A stretch of DNA of 64,000 nucleotides from Streptomyces minutiscleroticus (GCF_014650875.1 NZ_BMVU01000023.1:62001-126000); one strand, 5' to 3'. Numbered from the stretch's first letter, positions 1 to 9,966 are shown. Notes: generated from the letters alone by a model not told the origin. A program made the numbers and translations.

Positions 1-3000
1 GACCATGCCCATCGCGGCCGTCCAGCGGTCCCGCACCGCGACCGTCTCGGTGGCGTCGGCGACCACCAGGTACATGCGCCCGGCGAAGGTCAGGGTCGTG
101 CTGCGTCCCCGGGCGATGCTCCGCGAGACACCGCGGCCCTTGCCCCAGGCGTACTGGAGCGCGGACGAGTACGCCCCGACCAGCGCCTCGTTGCCGGACA
201 CCTGCTGCACGGGCATGTAGGCGCCCTGGAGGCCGAGCGTGGTGCGCGAGGTGGTGCTCTCGCTGCCGACGACCTTGTGCTCGTTGCCGAGGGCGCGCTC
301 CATGCCGGACGGCTTCGGGTCGCTCATGACCCGTACGTTGTCCAGCTCGCCGCGGACCGCGGCCTTCAGATAGTGCGCGCGCAGCGGCCCGGCGCCGTTG
401 AGCCCGGTGATCCGGGAGCCGAACGGGCCGAGGTACTGGCCGAGCTGCCCGGCCACGCTGAGGTTCGCCATCGCCCGGCGCAGCGCGGTGCGCACCGGTG
501 TGCCGGGCGCGCTGACGTGCCAGGAGGAGCCCGAGGCGCGGTCGGCGGTGTCCTGCATCAGCTGCTGGCGCTGCGGGCCGCCCTCGGTGCTGAGCACCAC
601 GTGCGGGGCGCTCAGCAGCCGCTTCACGAGGCGTTGGGCGTCCGATTCCGTCCTGGGCAGCGGGCGGGTGCCGTCGAGGAGCTGGTCCGCCTCCAGGGCG
701 GACAGCCGCTGCGGTGCGGACGCGGGTCGCGGCGCGCCGGCGGGCGGGTCGGTGGGGGCGTACCGGTCGGAGCCGTGCGCCGTGGGCACGGCCAGCTCGA
801 CCCGTCCCACCGTCTCGGTGCCCCGGTCGAACAGCGGGCGCTCCTCGACCTTGCTGACGAAGACGCCCGTGCCGAGCAGGCCGACCGACAGCAGCCGGGC
901 CCAGCCGCGCGGGCGGCGGTGGCCCTCGAAGGAGGCGCTCAGGTCCACCTGGTAGCTGTAGAGGTCGACGCCGGTCTGGGAGGTCAGGTGGTCGTGGGTG
1001 ACCGTGATCGTGTTCCGGGTGGCGTCCTGGTAGCCCCGGGCGTAGCGGGCACCGACCATGGTGTTGCCGGTCCGGCCCGGCATGTCGGGGCCGGGCACCT
1101 TGTCGTGGTCGCGGGGCGAGATGCCCACCTCGACACCGGCGGTGTAGGTGCTGGCCTGCTGCTGGCCCTGGCCGGACACCTCGTTGCCCACCACCGAGTT
1201 GCGCATCGACCGCTCGCTCAAGGGGGCCTCGAAGCGGCGGTCGGTCAGCCGCGCCCGCAGGGTCAGCGTGTGGTGGCCGCGGCGCACCTTGCCGTCCTCG
1301 GTGAGCGTGACCGGGATCCCGGTGGTGGTCAGCTCGTCCAGGCTCTGCGTCAGGGTGGGCCGGTTCAGCGCCTCGCGCACCTGCCGGTCGTTGTACAGCG
1401 CGGTCCGCAGCCGCCCGTCCCCGTACCAGAGCCGGGCAAGGCGCGGGTGCCGCACCATCAGCGGCGGCACGAACAGCGACGGGTACGAGCGGTGCAGCGT
1501 GTCCAGGACGGCGTCCGCGAAGACCCGCACGGGGTCCTGGGACACGCTCTCCTGGACGGTGGAGTCACCGCGGGAGGCGCCCCGGGCGTCCTGGACGGTG
1601 GAGTCGCCGCGGGAGGCGCCCCGGGTGTCCCGCGCGTCCCGGGTGTCGTCGGGAGCGATGTCGTCCGTGTCACGGGTGTCGACGGGAGCGATGCCGTCCG
1701 GGGAATCGTCCCGGACGTCCGCGGGAGCGCCGTCCTGCCGGGCGGGCGACGGATCCTGCCCCTCCGCCTGCTCGAAGATCGTGGGCAGCACCTGGGCGCG
1801 CGGCTGCGGGCGGAAGCCCTCCGCGCGGACCTGGCCGCCCAGGTGCACCGGGTCCTCCCGGGTGAGGTACCACGGCACCGGCGGCTCGGCGTCCGGGTTC
1901 GGCCCCGTCCGGCCGGGCGTACGGCTGTCCCAGCCCGCGAGCCTGCGGGCGTCCTGGGTGGAGATCCAGTCCAGGCTGACCACCCGCACCGGCCGGACCG
2001 CGGACGGCGGCTCACCGGCCCTGCGGACCATCAGGGTGCGCTCCATCCGGTAGAGCGCCATCGGCTGGTTGCGGACCCGGCCGACGACCTTGCGGACCGC
2101 ATCGGTGCCCAGGTAGTGACCCCGCCCGGTGGCGAGGTCCGTACGGACCATCGGACCGCCCTGGACGCGTACGTCGGTCAAGGGCCCGGCGAACTGGTGG
2201 TTCGGCCCGGAGGTGACCTGGAGTCCGAACCGGGTCTCGCGGACGTGACCGCGCTGGTTCGAGTACGTGGTCTGGGCGAGGTCCTGCACCTCCGTCTTGA
2301 CCGACTCGGTGACCAGGACGGCCCGGTGCGGCACCGACCGCTCCACGACCAGGTGCCCCATCGGGTGCTGACTCCTGCCCCGGGTCAGCTCGGGTCCGCT
2401 GACCGGCCCGGTGAGCCGCCCGAACATCCCGAGCAGCCGGTCCGGCCGGGCGAACGAGACCAGGGTGCGGTGCGCCGAACTGCCCGGCCTCGCCCCGGAG
2501 ACGGCCAGCGCCACGTCCTCCGGCGGGTCCACCAGGTACAGGCCGGTGGAGTCGGACAGCCGCGGAACCGTCCCGTCCGGGAAGGTGAGCGTCTCCGGTG
2601 CCCGGCGGGGTCCGTCGAACGGCACGGTGAGTTCGTCCGGCAGCCGCCAGCTCAGTCCGTCCCGCATGCCGAACGAGGCGGTGTGCACCGGGGTGCGCAC
2701 CCAGCGGGGAGCCGGCGCGGGCGTGCCGGTGCCCTCGGTGCCCGGCCGCGACACGGAACCGTTCCGGCTCTGCGACCTCGGTGCTTCGGTGACCCGTTCC
2801 ACCCGCACCCGGTAGTGGACGTCGTCCAGATGGAGGTGCGAGCCGTCCGTATCCTGGGTCTCGGTCTGGTGGAGCGCCGTGGTGCCCTGGGAGTAGTCCG
2901 TCTTGCGGGTCCAGCCCAGCGAGGCGTTGATCTTCAGCAGCCAGCTGAGCGGCGGCCCCAGGCTCAGGGCACCGGCGATCCGGCGCCCGAAGCTCACGGT

Positions 3001-6000
3001 GCGCCCGTCGCCCGTGGCGGCCTGTCCGCGCCGCGTCGTGGCGACCTTGACGGAGCCGCCCACGTCGGAGAAGCGTTCCCAACGGTGGTACGGGATCGCC
3101 TCGACCGTCATCTCCAGGCCGACCCCGGACTTCTCCCGGCCCACGAACCGGGCGCCGCGCGGGGCGGTGAACGCGGAGGGCTGGTCGGTCAGCAGCCGCA
3201 GCAGCTCCGACTCGTCGAACCGCGAGCGCACCTTCGCCGGCAGCTTGCCGAGGATCTCTTGCGCCGCCAGCTCGGGCGAGCGCAGGGTGAGCGCGCCGGG
3301 ACCGGGGAGCAGCCCGGTGGGCGTGCCCTGCGGCATCCCGTCCGTCCCGTCCGGGTCGGTGTCCCGTGGATCGGCGTCCGGCCTGATCAGGACGGCGGGC
3401 AGCCTGCTGCCGTCCTCGAAGGTGACCGTGCGCGGAGCCGGGCCCGGCGGGCGGGCGTCCTCACCGGTCAGCAGACGGGCCGGGCGGTACCGGTCGAGCT
3501 GGGTCTCCAACTGCGCACGGTCGCCCTGGTCGGGGGCCGGGGTGCTGTCGAGGTCGGTGATGCCGCCCATGCCGCGCAGCCACTCGCCGAACGGGTCGGT
3601 ACCGTCCGGCTCCCGGGGGACCGGCGACTCGGTGGATGTGGGCGTGACCGGGTCAGAGGCCGGTGCCGGCACCAGAGCATCGAAGTGGTCGGTTCCGTCC
3701 CACAGCAGGTGCAGGGTGCCGTGGGAGCCGCCCGGATTCAGCTCGGTGACGACGGGCGCGTCCGTCCCCTGCAGGTCGGGCCGCACGACGCGCAGACCGA
3801 TGTCGAGGGTGTGTGCGAGCGCCTCAGGGAGCAGGTCGGCGAAGGGCGACGGCCACAGTTCGGGGCGCTCCGCGACGGCGGCGAGCAGCCCCCGCCCACC
3901 GAGCCGCCGCGCGTCCGCCGGGGTGGGCGCCACCTCGACGAGCTGCGGGTAGCCGCTGTCGGCGAGGACCTGCCGCCACCGTCCGGCGTCGCCGTCGGTG
4001 ACGACCTCCTGCGCGATCCGGTTCCACTCGTCGGTGATCCGGCGCTGCTCGGCGGGGTCGTCCACCCCGACCAGGGCGCGCATCCGCTGGTCGTCCAGCA
4101 CGGCGAACACCGGATCCGGCGTGAGGTCGTCCGCGACGGCACCCAACTCGGAACCGATGACACGGTCACGCACCAGACCGCGCAGCCCGGCGAGGTTCCG
4201 CGCGGCCCAGGCGGGCGGCACGTCCCGGCCGCGGGCGCTGTCGAGCACCGCCCGGAACAATGTGTCCCCGTCGGCCCGGGCGTTCACCCGGAGGAAGGAA
4301 CGGCCGTCCGCGCGGACGTGGTCGGCGGGGTTCTCCGACCGCACCGGCACGGACGCCGGAGCGGGCGGTGCGGTCCAGGTGAGTTCGGCGTGGTTGTTCT
4401 CGGGGCGGAAGCGGAGCAGGGGTTCGCCGTCGGGGCCCCGGTGGGAGCTGACGACCTTGTCGAAGACGGACTTGTCGAAGTCGGTGGACGGAGCCCAGAA
4501 CATGTGGGCGCCGTGCTCGACGGCCATGTCCTTGGTCCTCATCTCCTCGATCAGCGCGTCGTGCTGCGAGGAGGGGACGCGTGTGCCGCCGGGCGTGGAG
4601 ACGTCGTACACGTCGTGGTCGCTGGTGACGGGGCGCGGCGTGCCGTCCCGGTCCACTCCGTGGACCACGCCGTCCCGGACGACGAAGGTGTTGTCCCGCT
4701 CGTACGCCGCCATCGTGGGGGCGAGTTCCCGGAACTCGGTGGAGCGCTGGTTGAAGCGGGACACGATCCTGTCCCACTGGTCGTCCGTGAGGGATCCGCG
4801 CTCGGGCAGGGTCGGCCGGAAGTAGCCGACGAGTCCGATGTCCTCCGCCCGGGCGCCGAGGTGGACGTCGACGTCGCTGATGCTCTTGGCCTTGATGCCC
4901 GCCGGCTTGGCCATGGCTCCGGCGTCGAGCCACTTCACGGCGCCGGGGTTGGTCGGACGGACGTCGAGGACCAGGTTCCTGCCCCGGGACAGATTGCGGA
5001 ATCCCTTGTAGTGCTTCTCCGGGAAGCCGTACTTCTGACGCGCCGTGAACGTGTCGACGCTGTCCGACCTCGACCGAGTGGACTTCTCCGGTTCCTGGGG
5101 GACGGTGGCCGCGGGCGCCGGGCCGTGCAGGCGGCGCGCCAGCTCGGCGGTGTCCTCGGGGCTCAGGGCGAGTTCGGACAGCGGCAGCGGTGCGTCCGAC
5201 AGCGACCAGGCGACCTGCGCCGACGGCGCGTAGGCGAGCCCGCGCACGTCCTCCTGCGAGACCAGGGTGGCCGGGGACAGCTCGGGCGGAGGCGGGGGCA
5301 GCTCGGGCGGAGGCGGGGGCAGCAGGGCGTCGAGCGTGGTGTCAGGACCGGCGGTGGCCCGCAGGTCGGCCGCCGCGCGCAGGAACGCGGTGTACTGCTC
5401 CGGGGTGGGGCCGGCCGCCGGGTCGACGGCGGTGCCGCCCGTCGCGGTGTGCCAGTCGGTGACCATCCGGTCCAGCAGGTCCGGGGTCATCCGGCCGTCG
5501 CCGTAGCGGGCCGCGGTGCCCGGGTCGAGCCAGCGCAGGCCGTCCACGTGGGCGAGCCCGGCGAGCAGCTCCCGGTTCTCGGGCCGCTGCTCGGCGTCCG
5601 GGCCGAGGGCGCCGCGCAGCGTGCGGACCTGCTGGAGGGTACGGGCCAGGGCGAAGGCGTCGGCCGGGCCGGGGCCCGCGTGCAGGCCGGCGTCGCGCGC
5701 CAGCCGGTCCAGGTCGGCGCCGCTGGGCTCGGGGGTGAACAGCCGCCACTGTCCCGGCCCGTCCGCGCCCTCGGTGAGCACCGCGCGGACCTCGCCGTTC
5801 CGGTCCCGGGCCGTGCCCACCTCGCTGGTCGGCGCGTACACCGGCCGCCTGGTCCGGTTCGCCACGTGCTGCGCCACCGGCAGGCCCGCGACCCGCGGCT
5901 GCCGCCCGGTCTCGCAGGAGTACAGCACCAGCGGCCGTTCCTGGTCGCCGTCCTGCGACCAGGACCTGAGCACCATGCCCAGCTGCACGCCGCTGACCTT

Positions 6001-9000
6001 CACGGTGGGGCGCTTCGCGTCGTCGGTGCCGAGCGTGACGGTACGGGGGGTGCCGTGGCTCACGAAGTAGTCGGCGCCCTCCTCGGTGTCCGCGCCGGGA
6101 AGCGCGGCCGGCGGGCCGGTGAACACGGTACGGGTGGGCGACGGGTCCGCCGTGGTCTCCGGCTCCGGGCCGGGGTCGGCGGACGTGGTGCGCACCCCGC
6201 GGAAGGTGTTCTGGCCGAGCAGTGCCCGGCGCCCCGCGTCGCGCGCCGTACCGTCCTCGGCCGGGCTCTGCGAGATGGTCAGCGTCCGTACGGCATGCCC
6301 CGGCCGGGGCCGCGCGGCGGTGTCCGGCACGAGGCGCCGCAGCTGCGCGACGGGCACCGTGAGGCCGTCCAGGGTGGTGACGGCCGGCTCGCCCGCGGGC
6401 CGCGCGGGACCGTTTCCGCGGTCGGCGTCGTCGCCGGTCGCGGGCCGCACGACGATCCGCCCGGGCGGCGGGGGCGTCACGGAGGGCGTCGACGCGGGGG
6501 TGTCCGGTGCGGTGGGCGGGGGCGGCGGGGTGCCGCCGTCCCCGGGCCCGCGCCCGCCGCCGGAGACCTGCCCGCCGGTCCCGCCGGTCCCGGCGGTGTC
6601 GCCGCGGTCCGACTCCAGGTGCAGGTCGGTGGCCGGCTCGGCCCAGGGCCGGGACAGGGTGGCGAGCTTGCTCGCGGCGGGCTCGGCGGTGGTCGCGGGG
6701 TTCGGGCCGGTCCCGTCGCCGTGCACCGCGGGCGCCGTCCCCGGGAGCACCTTCGAGGACGTGGTCGTGACCGGGGCCGGAGCGGTGGCGACCGGGTCGC
6801 TCCCGGTCTTCACGGTGCTCTCGGTCTGCACCGCGCTTTCGGTCTTCACCGTGCTCTCGGTGGCGGGGCGGTCCGCCGGGGACGGGGCCGGGCCGAGGGC
6901 GTCGGCGAGCGGCAGCAGGACGTCGGCGCCGGGGAACGCGGTGTCCGCGGCGTCGGTGCCGCTCGTGGTGTCCGTGGCGCCGTCCGGCGTCGCGGCGGGC
7001 GGCGGACCGGCGAGCGGGCGGACCCGGACCGGGGCGCCCGGCCCCTCGCGGGTCAGCTCGACGGCGGCGCGCACCGGGCGGTTCGTCCCCTCCGACGCGA
7101 CCGGCGGCCCGAGCACCACGGCCCGGTCGGTCCCGGCGCCGTCCAGCAGCTCGGCCGCCTCCGGCGACCCCTCGGCCGGCGGCGGCGTCTCCGAGACCAC
7201 GACGGTCAGCGGCGGGGCCTGCGTGGACGCGGGGTTCCCGGCGGGGGCGGGACCGGCCTTCACGTCGCGTACGCCGGCACTGTCGCCGCGTCCGTCGACG
7301 CTGCCACGCCCGTCACCGGTGCCGGTGTCGGCGTACGAGCTTGTGGTGCTCACCTTCGGCGGGGCGGCGGTGGTGTCGGCGGCCGGGGCGGGGGCGTTCT
7401 CGGACGGGTCCGAGGCGACGCCGGTCCCGGACGAGCCGACGGTCTCCGGGGAAGAGACGGTCGCCGGAGGCGTGACGGTGTCCGAAGAGGTGGCGGTCTC
7501 CGGGGAGGCGGCGGTGCCGGAGGAGGGATCGGTCTCCGGCGAATGCGAGGTCTGCGGGGAGCCGTCCGCCGTGGTCTGCGAACCGTCCACCGGGGCCGTG
7601 CCGTCGGAGGCACGGGTGCCCTGGGACGGCGTGGAGGAGGGGGTCTGGGTGTTTCCGGAGGCGGGGACGCCGGTCGGCCGTCCGCCGGTGCCCGTGCCAG
7701 TGTTTGTGTTCGTTCCCGTGCCCGTGCCCGTGCCCGTACCGGGCGCGGTGGAGGTGTTGGGCGCGGCGGTGGAGGTGTTTGACGCGTTGGAGACGATGGG
7801 ACCGCCGGTCCCCTGACCCGGCGCCGCAGCCGCAGGGTCGTCCTGCTGGGCCACCCCGTCCGGAGAGGTGCGAACGTTGTTCTCCGGGGAGCCCACGACC
7901 GTGTTCTCCGGGGAGTTCACAACAGTGTTCCCCGAAGAGTTCACAACAGTGTTCCCCGAAGAGTTCACGACCGTGTTCTCCGGGGAGTTCACGACGGTGT
8001 CGTCGACCTGGGCCTCCGGACCCTGGTCCACCAGGAGGTCGGTGGCGTCCCCGGTGGAACCGGTGGGCGAGTCGACCGTGGTCGTGGCGTTGTTGCCGGA
8101 GGTGCCCGTGGCGGTGACCGGGGCGTTCACCCCGGTCGGGGTGTTCCCTGTCACCGGGGTGGTCGCCGCTGTCGGGCTGTCCACGGTGACCGGTGTGTTC
8201 ACCGTCAGAGGGGTGTCCACCGTGACCGGGGTGCCGAAGCCGTCGAGGGTGCGCCGGATCTGGTCGGCGTCGACCTGGGCGGCGGGGCCGTTGCCTGCGG
8301 GCACCACCCGGACCTCGGGCAACTGCGACAGGTTGCCGTACAGGTTGTCGCGGGCGCCGATCTCGGCGATGCCGGGCGCCCGGTCGCCGCGCAGGGCGGC
8401 GAGGTCGCGCAGCGCCTGCTCGCGGACCTCGGCGGAACCGTTGTGGACCTGCTGCCACAGGGCGTTCTCGGCGGCGGTGACGGGCAGCGGGCCCGGGGAG
8501 TACGGCGGCGGGTCCTGGGTCGTGTACGGCGGCGGGTCCTGCGCGTAGTACGGCGGGGGCAGCTCGCTGCCGGTCAGGTCGCCCTGGCCGGTGACCGGGA
8601 CGGAGGAGGCGGGCGCGGAGCCGTCGCCGCCCGTGGTGTCCGTGTGCGAGGGGCCGTCGGTGCGGTCGGGGCCGTCACCGGTGCGCGAGGGGCCGTCGGA
8701 GTCCCGCGAGCCGGAGCCGGAGCCGACGCCGCCGGAGATGGTGGGCGGCTGGTTGCGCAGCTTGTCGATGGCGTTGCGCAGTTCGGCGCTGCTGTTGACG
8801 GCGCCGCTGGTGAGCGAGGACTCGACCTGGCTGCTGAGGCCCGCGCCGACGAAGGTGGACCAGCTCGTGGACCAGTCGCCGTCGAAGGCGCCCTTGATCA
8901 GGATCTCCGCGAGCGCCTCGCCGGAGCCGGCGGCGAGGAAGTCGGCCGTCCCCTTGAGCCCGTAGTGCCCGGCCAGCGCGCCCGGCCGGTCGGAGTTGTA

Positions 9001-9966
9001 GCGCAGCAGCATGTTGTTGCGCCACAGCTCGGGGCTGTTCCGGAAGTTGTTCTGGAAGGAGAACAGGTCCCGGAAGCTGGTCGGGGGGTTGGCGCCGGGA
9101 CCGTCGGTGTACGGGTCGGGGCGGTCGTTCGGGGTGTCGTCGTACTTGGTGTCCGGGTTCGGCCTGGAGTTCGGGCCGTTGCCCTTGAGGTCGAGGTCCG
9201 GGGTGTCCTTCAGCTTGGGCGGGGGCTTGAAGTCGAGGTCGGGCCCGTTCTTCAGGAAGGTGTTGTCGTAGCTCTTGACGATGTTCCTCGCCCAGCTGGC
9301 GAAGACGTCGGTGAGGAAGCCCGCGGCGGCGCCGAACGCACCGTCCTTGAGGATCTGGCCCCAGTCGAACTTGTCCGGGCGGCGGCCGTCCGGGGCGAAG
9401 TTCATCATCGCGAGGCGCACCGCGAAGGTGGTGAACGCCTCGGCGAACGCCTCGGTCAGCGAGGGCGCGATGTGCAGCCGCTGGAGCAGATGGGTGAGCG
9501 TGCTGAGGATGAAGAAGCGGCTGCGCAGCTTGGCCATCATGATCTGGCTGGCCGAGGCGCCTCCGGTGAAGAAGGACATCGCCAGGTAGATGGCGATCTC
9601 GATGAGCAGCCGGATGACCTCGGCGATGACCTGCCACTTGGACTCCATGATGTCCATGGAGGTCTTGCGCCGTCCTTCGGCGATCTTGTCGAGCTGCCCG
9701 GCGAAGTCGCGCAGGTAGTTCTTGCCGCCGTCGTCGGTGAGCATGCCCATCGCCTTGGCGTACGAGTTCGCCAGGTCGTCCGGCATGACCTCGGCGATGT
9801 CGTGGATCGACTTCGCGATCAGCGAGGACAGCCGGTCGAGCTTCCGGCCCAGGCCGGAGTAGGGCAGGCGGCTGTCGTAGGCGAGGTCCTCGTCGGCGTC
9901 GGTGAGCCTCTCCCCGGTGAGGATGAAGATCATCGCGTTGACTTCGGGCGACGGCTGGATGCTCAT
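1..9966 (-). CDS. Giant ESX-linked multidomain toxin-like protein (3' end outside window)
   Basis: A single minus-strand frame stays open from the ATG at 9966 to the left edge, giving over 3300 residues of an incomplete protein. Residues ~1-240 are helical with hydrophobic stretches and resemble the N-terminal domain of CpnT/WXG-linked giant exoproteins, which fits ESX export. Residues ~450-1200 are a Ser/Thr/Pro/Gly linker with repeats. At ~1295-1400 a YFVSHG motif (His1304) and a LYSCETG motif (Cys1351) look like a caspase-like or 'lonely Cys' module. Residues ~1640-1870 carry the edema factor/ExoY signature Arg1670, Lys1687, Lys1694, Asp1783/Asp1785 and His1818. Residues ~1890-2100 look OTU-like (DGDTLF, DHFDAL) with Thr1902 where Cys is expected. 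The rest is beta-rich and unrecognised. It follows two small ESX genes and is their likely secreted effector. Start chosen by frame; the SD (AGGA) is weak. Domain calls are by eye. Confidence 0.88.
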   Translation of the reverse strand, partial: MSIQPSPEVNAMIFILTGERLTDADEDLAYDSRLPYSGLGRKLDRLSSLIAKSIHDIAEVMPDDLANSYAKAMGMLTDDGGKNYLRDFAGQLDKIAEGRRKTSMDIMESKWQVIAEVIRLLIEIAIYLAMSFFTGGASASQIMMAKLRSRFFILSTLTHLLQRLHIAPSLTEAFAEAFTTFAVRLAMMNFAPDGRRPDKFDWGQILKDGAFGAAAGFLTDVFASWARNIVKSYDNTFLKNGPDLDFKPPPKLKDTPDLDLKGNGPNSRPNPDTKYDDTPNDRPDPYTDGPGANPPTSFRDLFSFQNNFRNSPELWRNNMLLRYNSDRPGALAGHYGLKGTADFLAAGSGEALAEILIKGAFDGDWSTSWSTFVGAGLSSQVESSLTSGAVNSSAELRNAIDKLRNQPPTISGGVGSGSGSRDSDGPSRTGDGPDRTDGPSHTDTTGGDGSAPASSVPVTGQGDLTGSELPPPYYAQDPPPYTTQDPPPYSPGPLPVTAAENALWQQVHNGSAEVREQALRDLAALRGDRAPGIAEIGARDNLYGNLSQLPEVRVVPAGNGPAAQVDADQIRRTLDGFGTPVTVDTPLTVNTPVTVDSPTAATTPVTGNTPTGVNAPVTATGTSGNNATTTVDSPTGSTGDATDLLVDQGPEAQVDDTVVNSPENTVVNSSGNTVVNSSGNTVVNSPENTVVGSPENNVRTSPDGVAQQDDPAAAAPGQGTGGPIVSNASNTSTAAPNTSTAPGTGTGTGTGTNTNTGTGTGGRPTGVPASGNTQTPSSTPSQGTRASDGTAPVDGSQTTADGSPQTSHSPETDPSSGTAASPETATSSDTVTPPATVSSPETVGSSGTGVASDPSENAPAPAADTTAAPPKVSTTSSYADTGTGDGRGSVDGRGDSAGVRDVKAGPAPAGNPASTQAPPLTVVVSETPPPAEGSPEAAELLDGAGTDRAVVLGPPVASEGTNRPVRAAVELTREGPGAPVRVRPLAGPPPAATPDGATDTTSGTDAADTAFPGADVLLPLADALGPAPSPADRPATESTVKTESAVQTESTVKTGSDPVATAPAPVTTTSSKVLPGTAPAVHGDGTGPNPATTAEPAASKLATLSRPWAEPATDLHLESDRGDTAGTGGTGGQVSGGGRGPGDGGTPPPPPTAPDTPASTPSVTPPPPGRIVVRPATGDDADRGNGPARPAGEPAVTTLDGLTVPVAQLRRLVPDTAARPRPGHAVRTLTISQSPAEDGTARDAGRRALLGQNTFRGVRTTSADPGPEPETTADPSPTRTVFTGPPAALPGADTEEGADYFVSHGTPRTVTLGTDDAKRPTVKVSGVQLGMVLRSWSQDGDQERPLVLYSCETGRQPRVAGLPVAQHVANRTRRPVYAPTSEVGTARDRNGEVRAVLTEGADGPGQWRLFTPEPSGADLDRLARDAGLHAGPGPADAFALARTLQQVRTLRGALGPDAEQRPENRELLAGLAHVDGLRWLDPGTAARYGDGRMTPDLLDRMVTDWHTATGGTAVDPAAGPTPEQYTAFLRAAADLRATAGPDTTLDALLPPPPPELPPPPPELSPATLVSQEDVRGLAYAPSAQVAWSLSDAPLPLSELALSPEDTAELARRLHGPAPAATVPQEPEKSTRSRSDSVDTFTARQKYGFPEKHYKGFRNLSRGRNLVLDVRPTNPGAVKWLDAGAMAKPAGIKAKSISDVDVHLGARAEDIGLVGYFRPTLPERGSLTDDQWDRIVSRFNQRSTEFRELAPTMAAYERDNTFVVRDGVVHGVDRDGTPRPVTSDHDVYDVSTPGGTRVPSSQHDALIEEMRTKDMAVEHGAHMFWAPSTDFDKSVFDKVVSSHRGPDGEPLLRFRPENNHAELTWTAPPAPASVPVRSENPADHVRADGRSFLRVNARADGDTLFRAVLDSARGRDVPPAWAARNLAGLRGLVRDRVIGSELGAVADDLTPDPVFAVLDDQRMRALVGVDDPAEQRRITDEWNRIAQEVVTDGDAGRWRQVLADSGYPQLVEVAPTPADARRLGGRGLLAAVAERPELWPSPFADLLPEALAHTLDIGLRVVRPDLQGTDAPVVTELNPGGSHGTLHLLWDGTDHFDALVPAPASDPVTPTSTESPVPREPDGTDPFGEWLRGMGGITDLDSTPAPDQGDRAQLETQLDRYRPARLLTGEDARPPGPAPRTVTFEDGSRLPAVLIRPDADPRDTDPDGTDGMPQGTPTGLLPGPGALTLRSPELAAQEILGKLPAKVRSRFDESELLRLLTDQPSAFTAPRGARFVGREKSGVGLEMTVEAIPYHRWERFSDVGGSVKVATTRRGQAATGDGRTVSFGRRIAGALSLGPPLSWLLKINASLGWTRKTDYSQGTTALHQTETQDTDGSHLHLDDVHYRVRVERVTEAPRSQSRNGSVSRPGTEGTGTPAPAPRWVRTPVHTASFGMRDGLSWRLPDELTVPFDGPRRAPETLTFPDGTVPRLSDSTGLYLVDPPEDVALAVSGARPGSSAHRTLVSFARPDRLLGMFGRLTGPVSGPELTRGRSQHPMGHLVVERSVPHRAVLVTESVKTEVQDLAQTTYSNQRGHVRETRFGLQVTSGPNHQFAGPLTDVRVQGGPMVRTDLATGRGHYLGTDAVRKVVGRVRNQPMALYRMERTLMVRRAGEPPSAVRPVRVVSLDWISTQDARRLAGWDSRTPGRTGPNPDAEPPVPWYLTREDPVHLGGQVRAEGFRPQPRAQVLPTIFEQAEGQDPSPARQDGAPADVRDDSPDGIAPVDTRDTDDIAPDDTRDARDTRGASRGDSTVQDARGASRGDSTVQESVSQDPVRVFADAVLDTLHRSYPSLFVPPLMVRHPRLARLWYGDGRLRTALYNDRQVREALNRPTLTQSLDELTTTGIPVTLTEDGKVRRGHHTLTLRARLTDRRFEAPLSERSMRNSVVGNEVSGQGQQQASTYTAGVEVGISPRDHDKVPGPDMPGRTGNTMVGARYARGYQDATRNTITVTHDHLTSQTGVDLYSYQVDLSASFEGHRRPRGWARLLSVGLLGTGVFVSKVEERPLFDRGTETVGRVELAVPTAHGSDRYAPTDPPAGAPRPASAPQRLSALEADQLLDGTRPLPRTESDAQRLVKRLLSAPHVVLSTEGGPQRQQLMQDTADRASGSSWHVSAPGTPVRTALRRAMANLSVAGQLGQYLGPFGSRITGLNGAGPLRAHYLKAAVRGELDNVRVMSDPKPSGMERALGNEHKVVGSESTTSRTTLGLQGAYMPVQQVSGNEALVGAYSSALQYAWGKGRGVSRSIARGRSTTLTFAGRMYLVVADATETVAVRDRWTAAMGMV
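7688..8010 (-). repeat. Low-complexity tandem repeats in the giant gene linker
   Basis: Two short repeat tracts lie inside the linker of the giant gene. At about 7868-8000 an 8-residue unit of the type NTVVNSPE/NTVVNSSG is repeated about five times (24-bp period). At about 7690-7740 a hexanucleotide tract encodes alternating Gly-Thr. The reading frame stays open throughout, so these are in-frame expansions rather than decay. Confidence 0.75.

Noticed and set aside
277..7782. 2501-residue open frame on the + strand
   Set aside because: Arg/Gly/Val/His-rich with no family resemblance; it is the antisense shadow of the giant minus-strand gene, whose codon use and domains are convincing.
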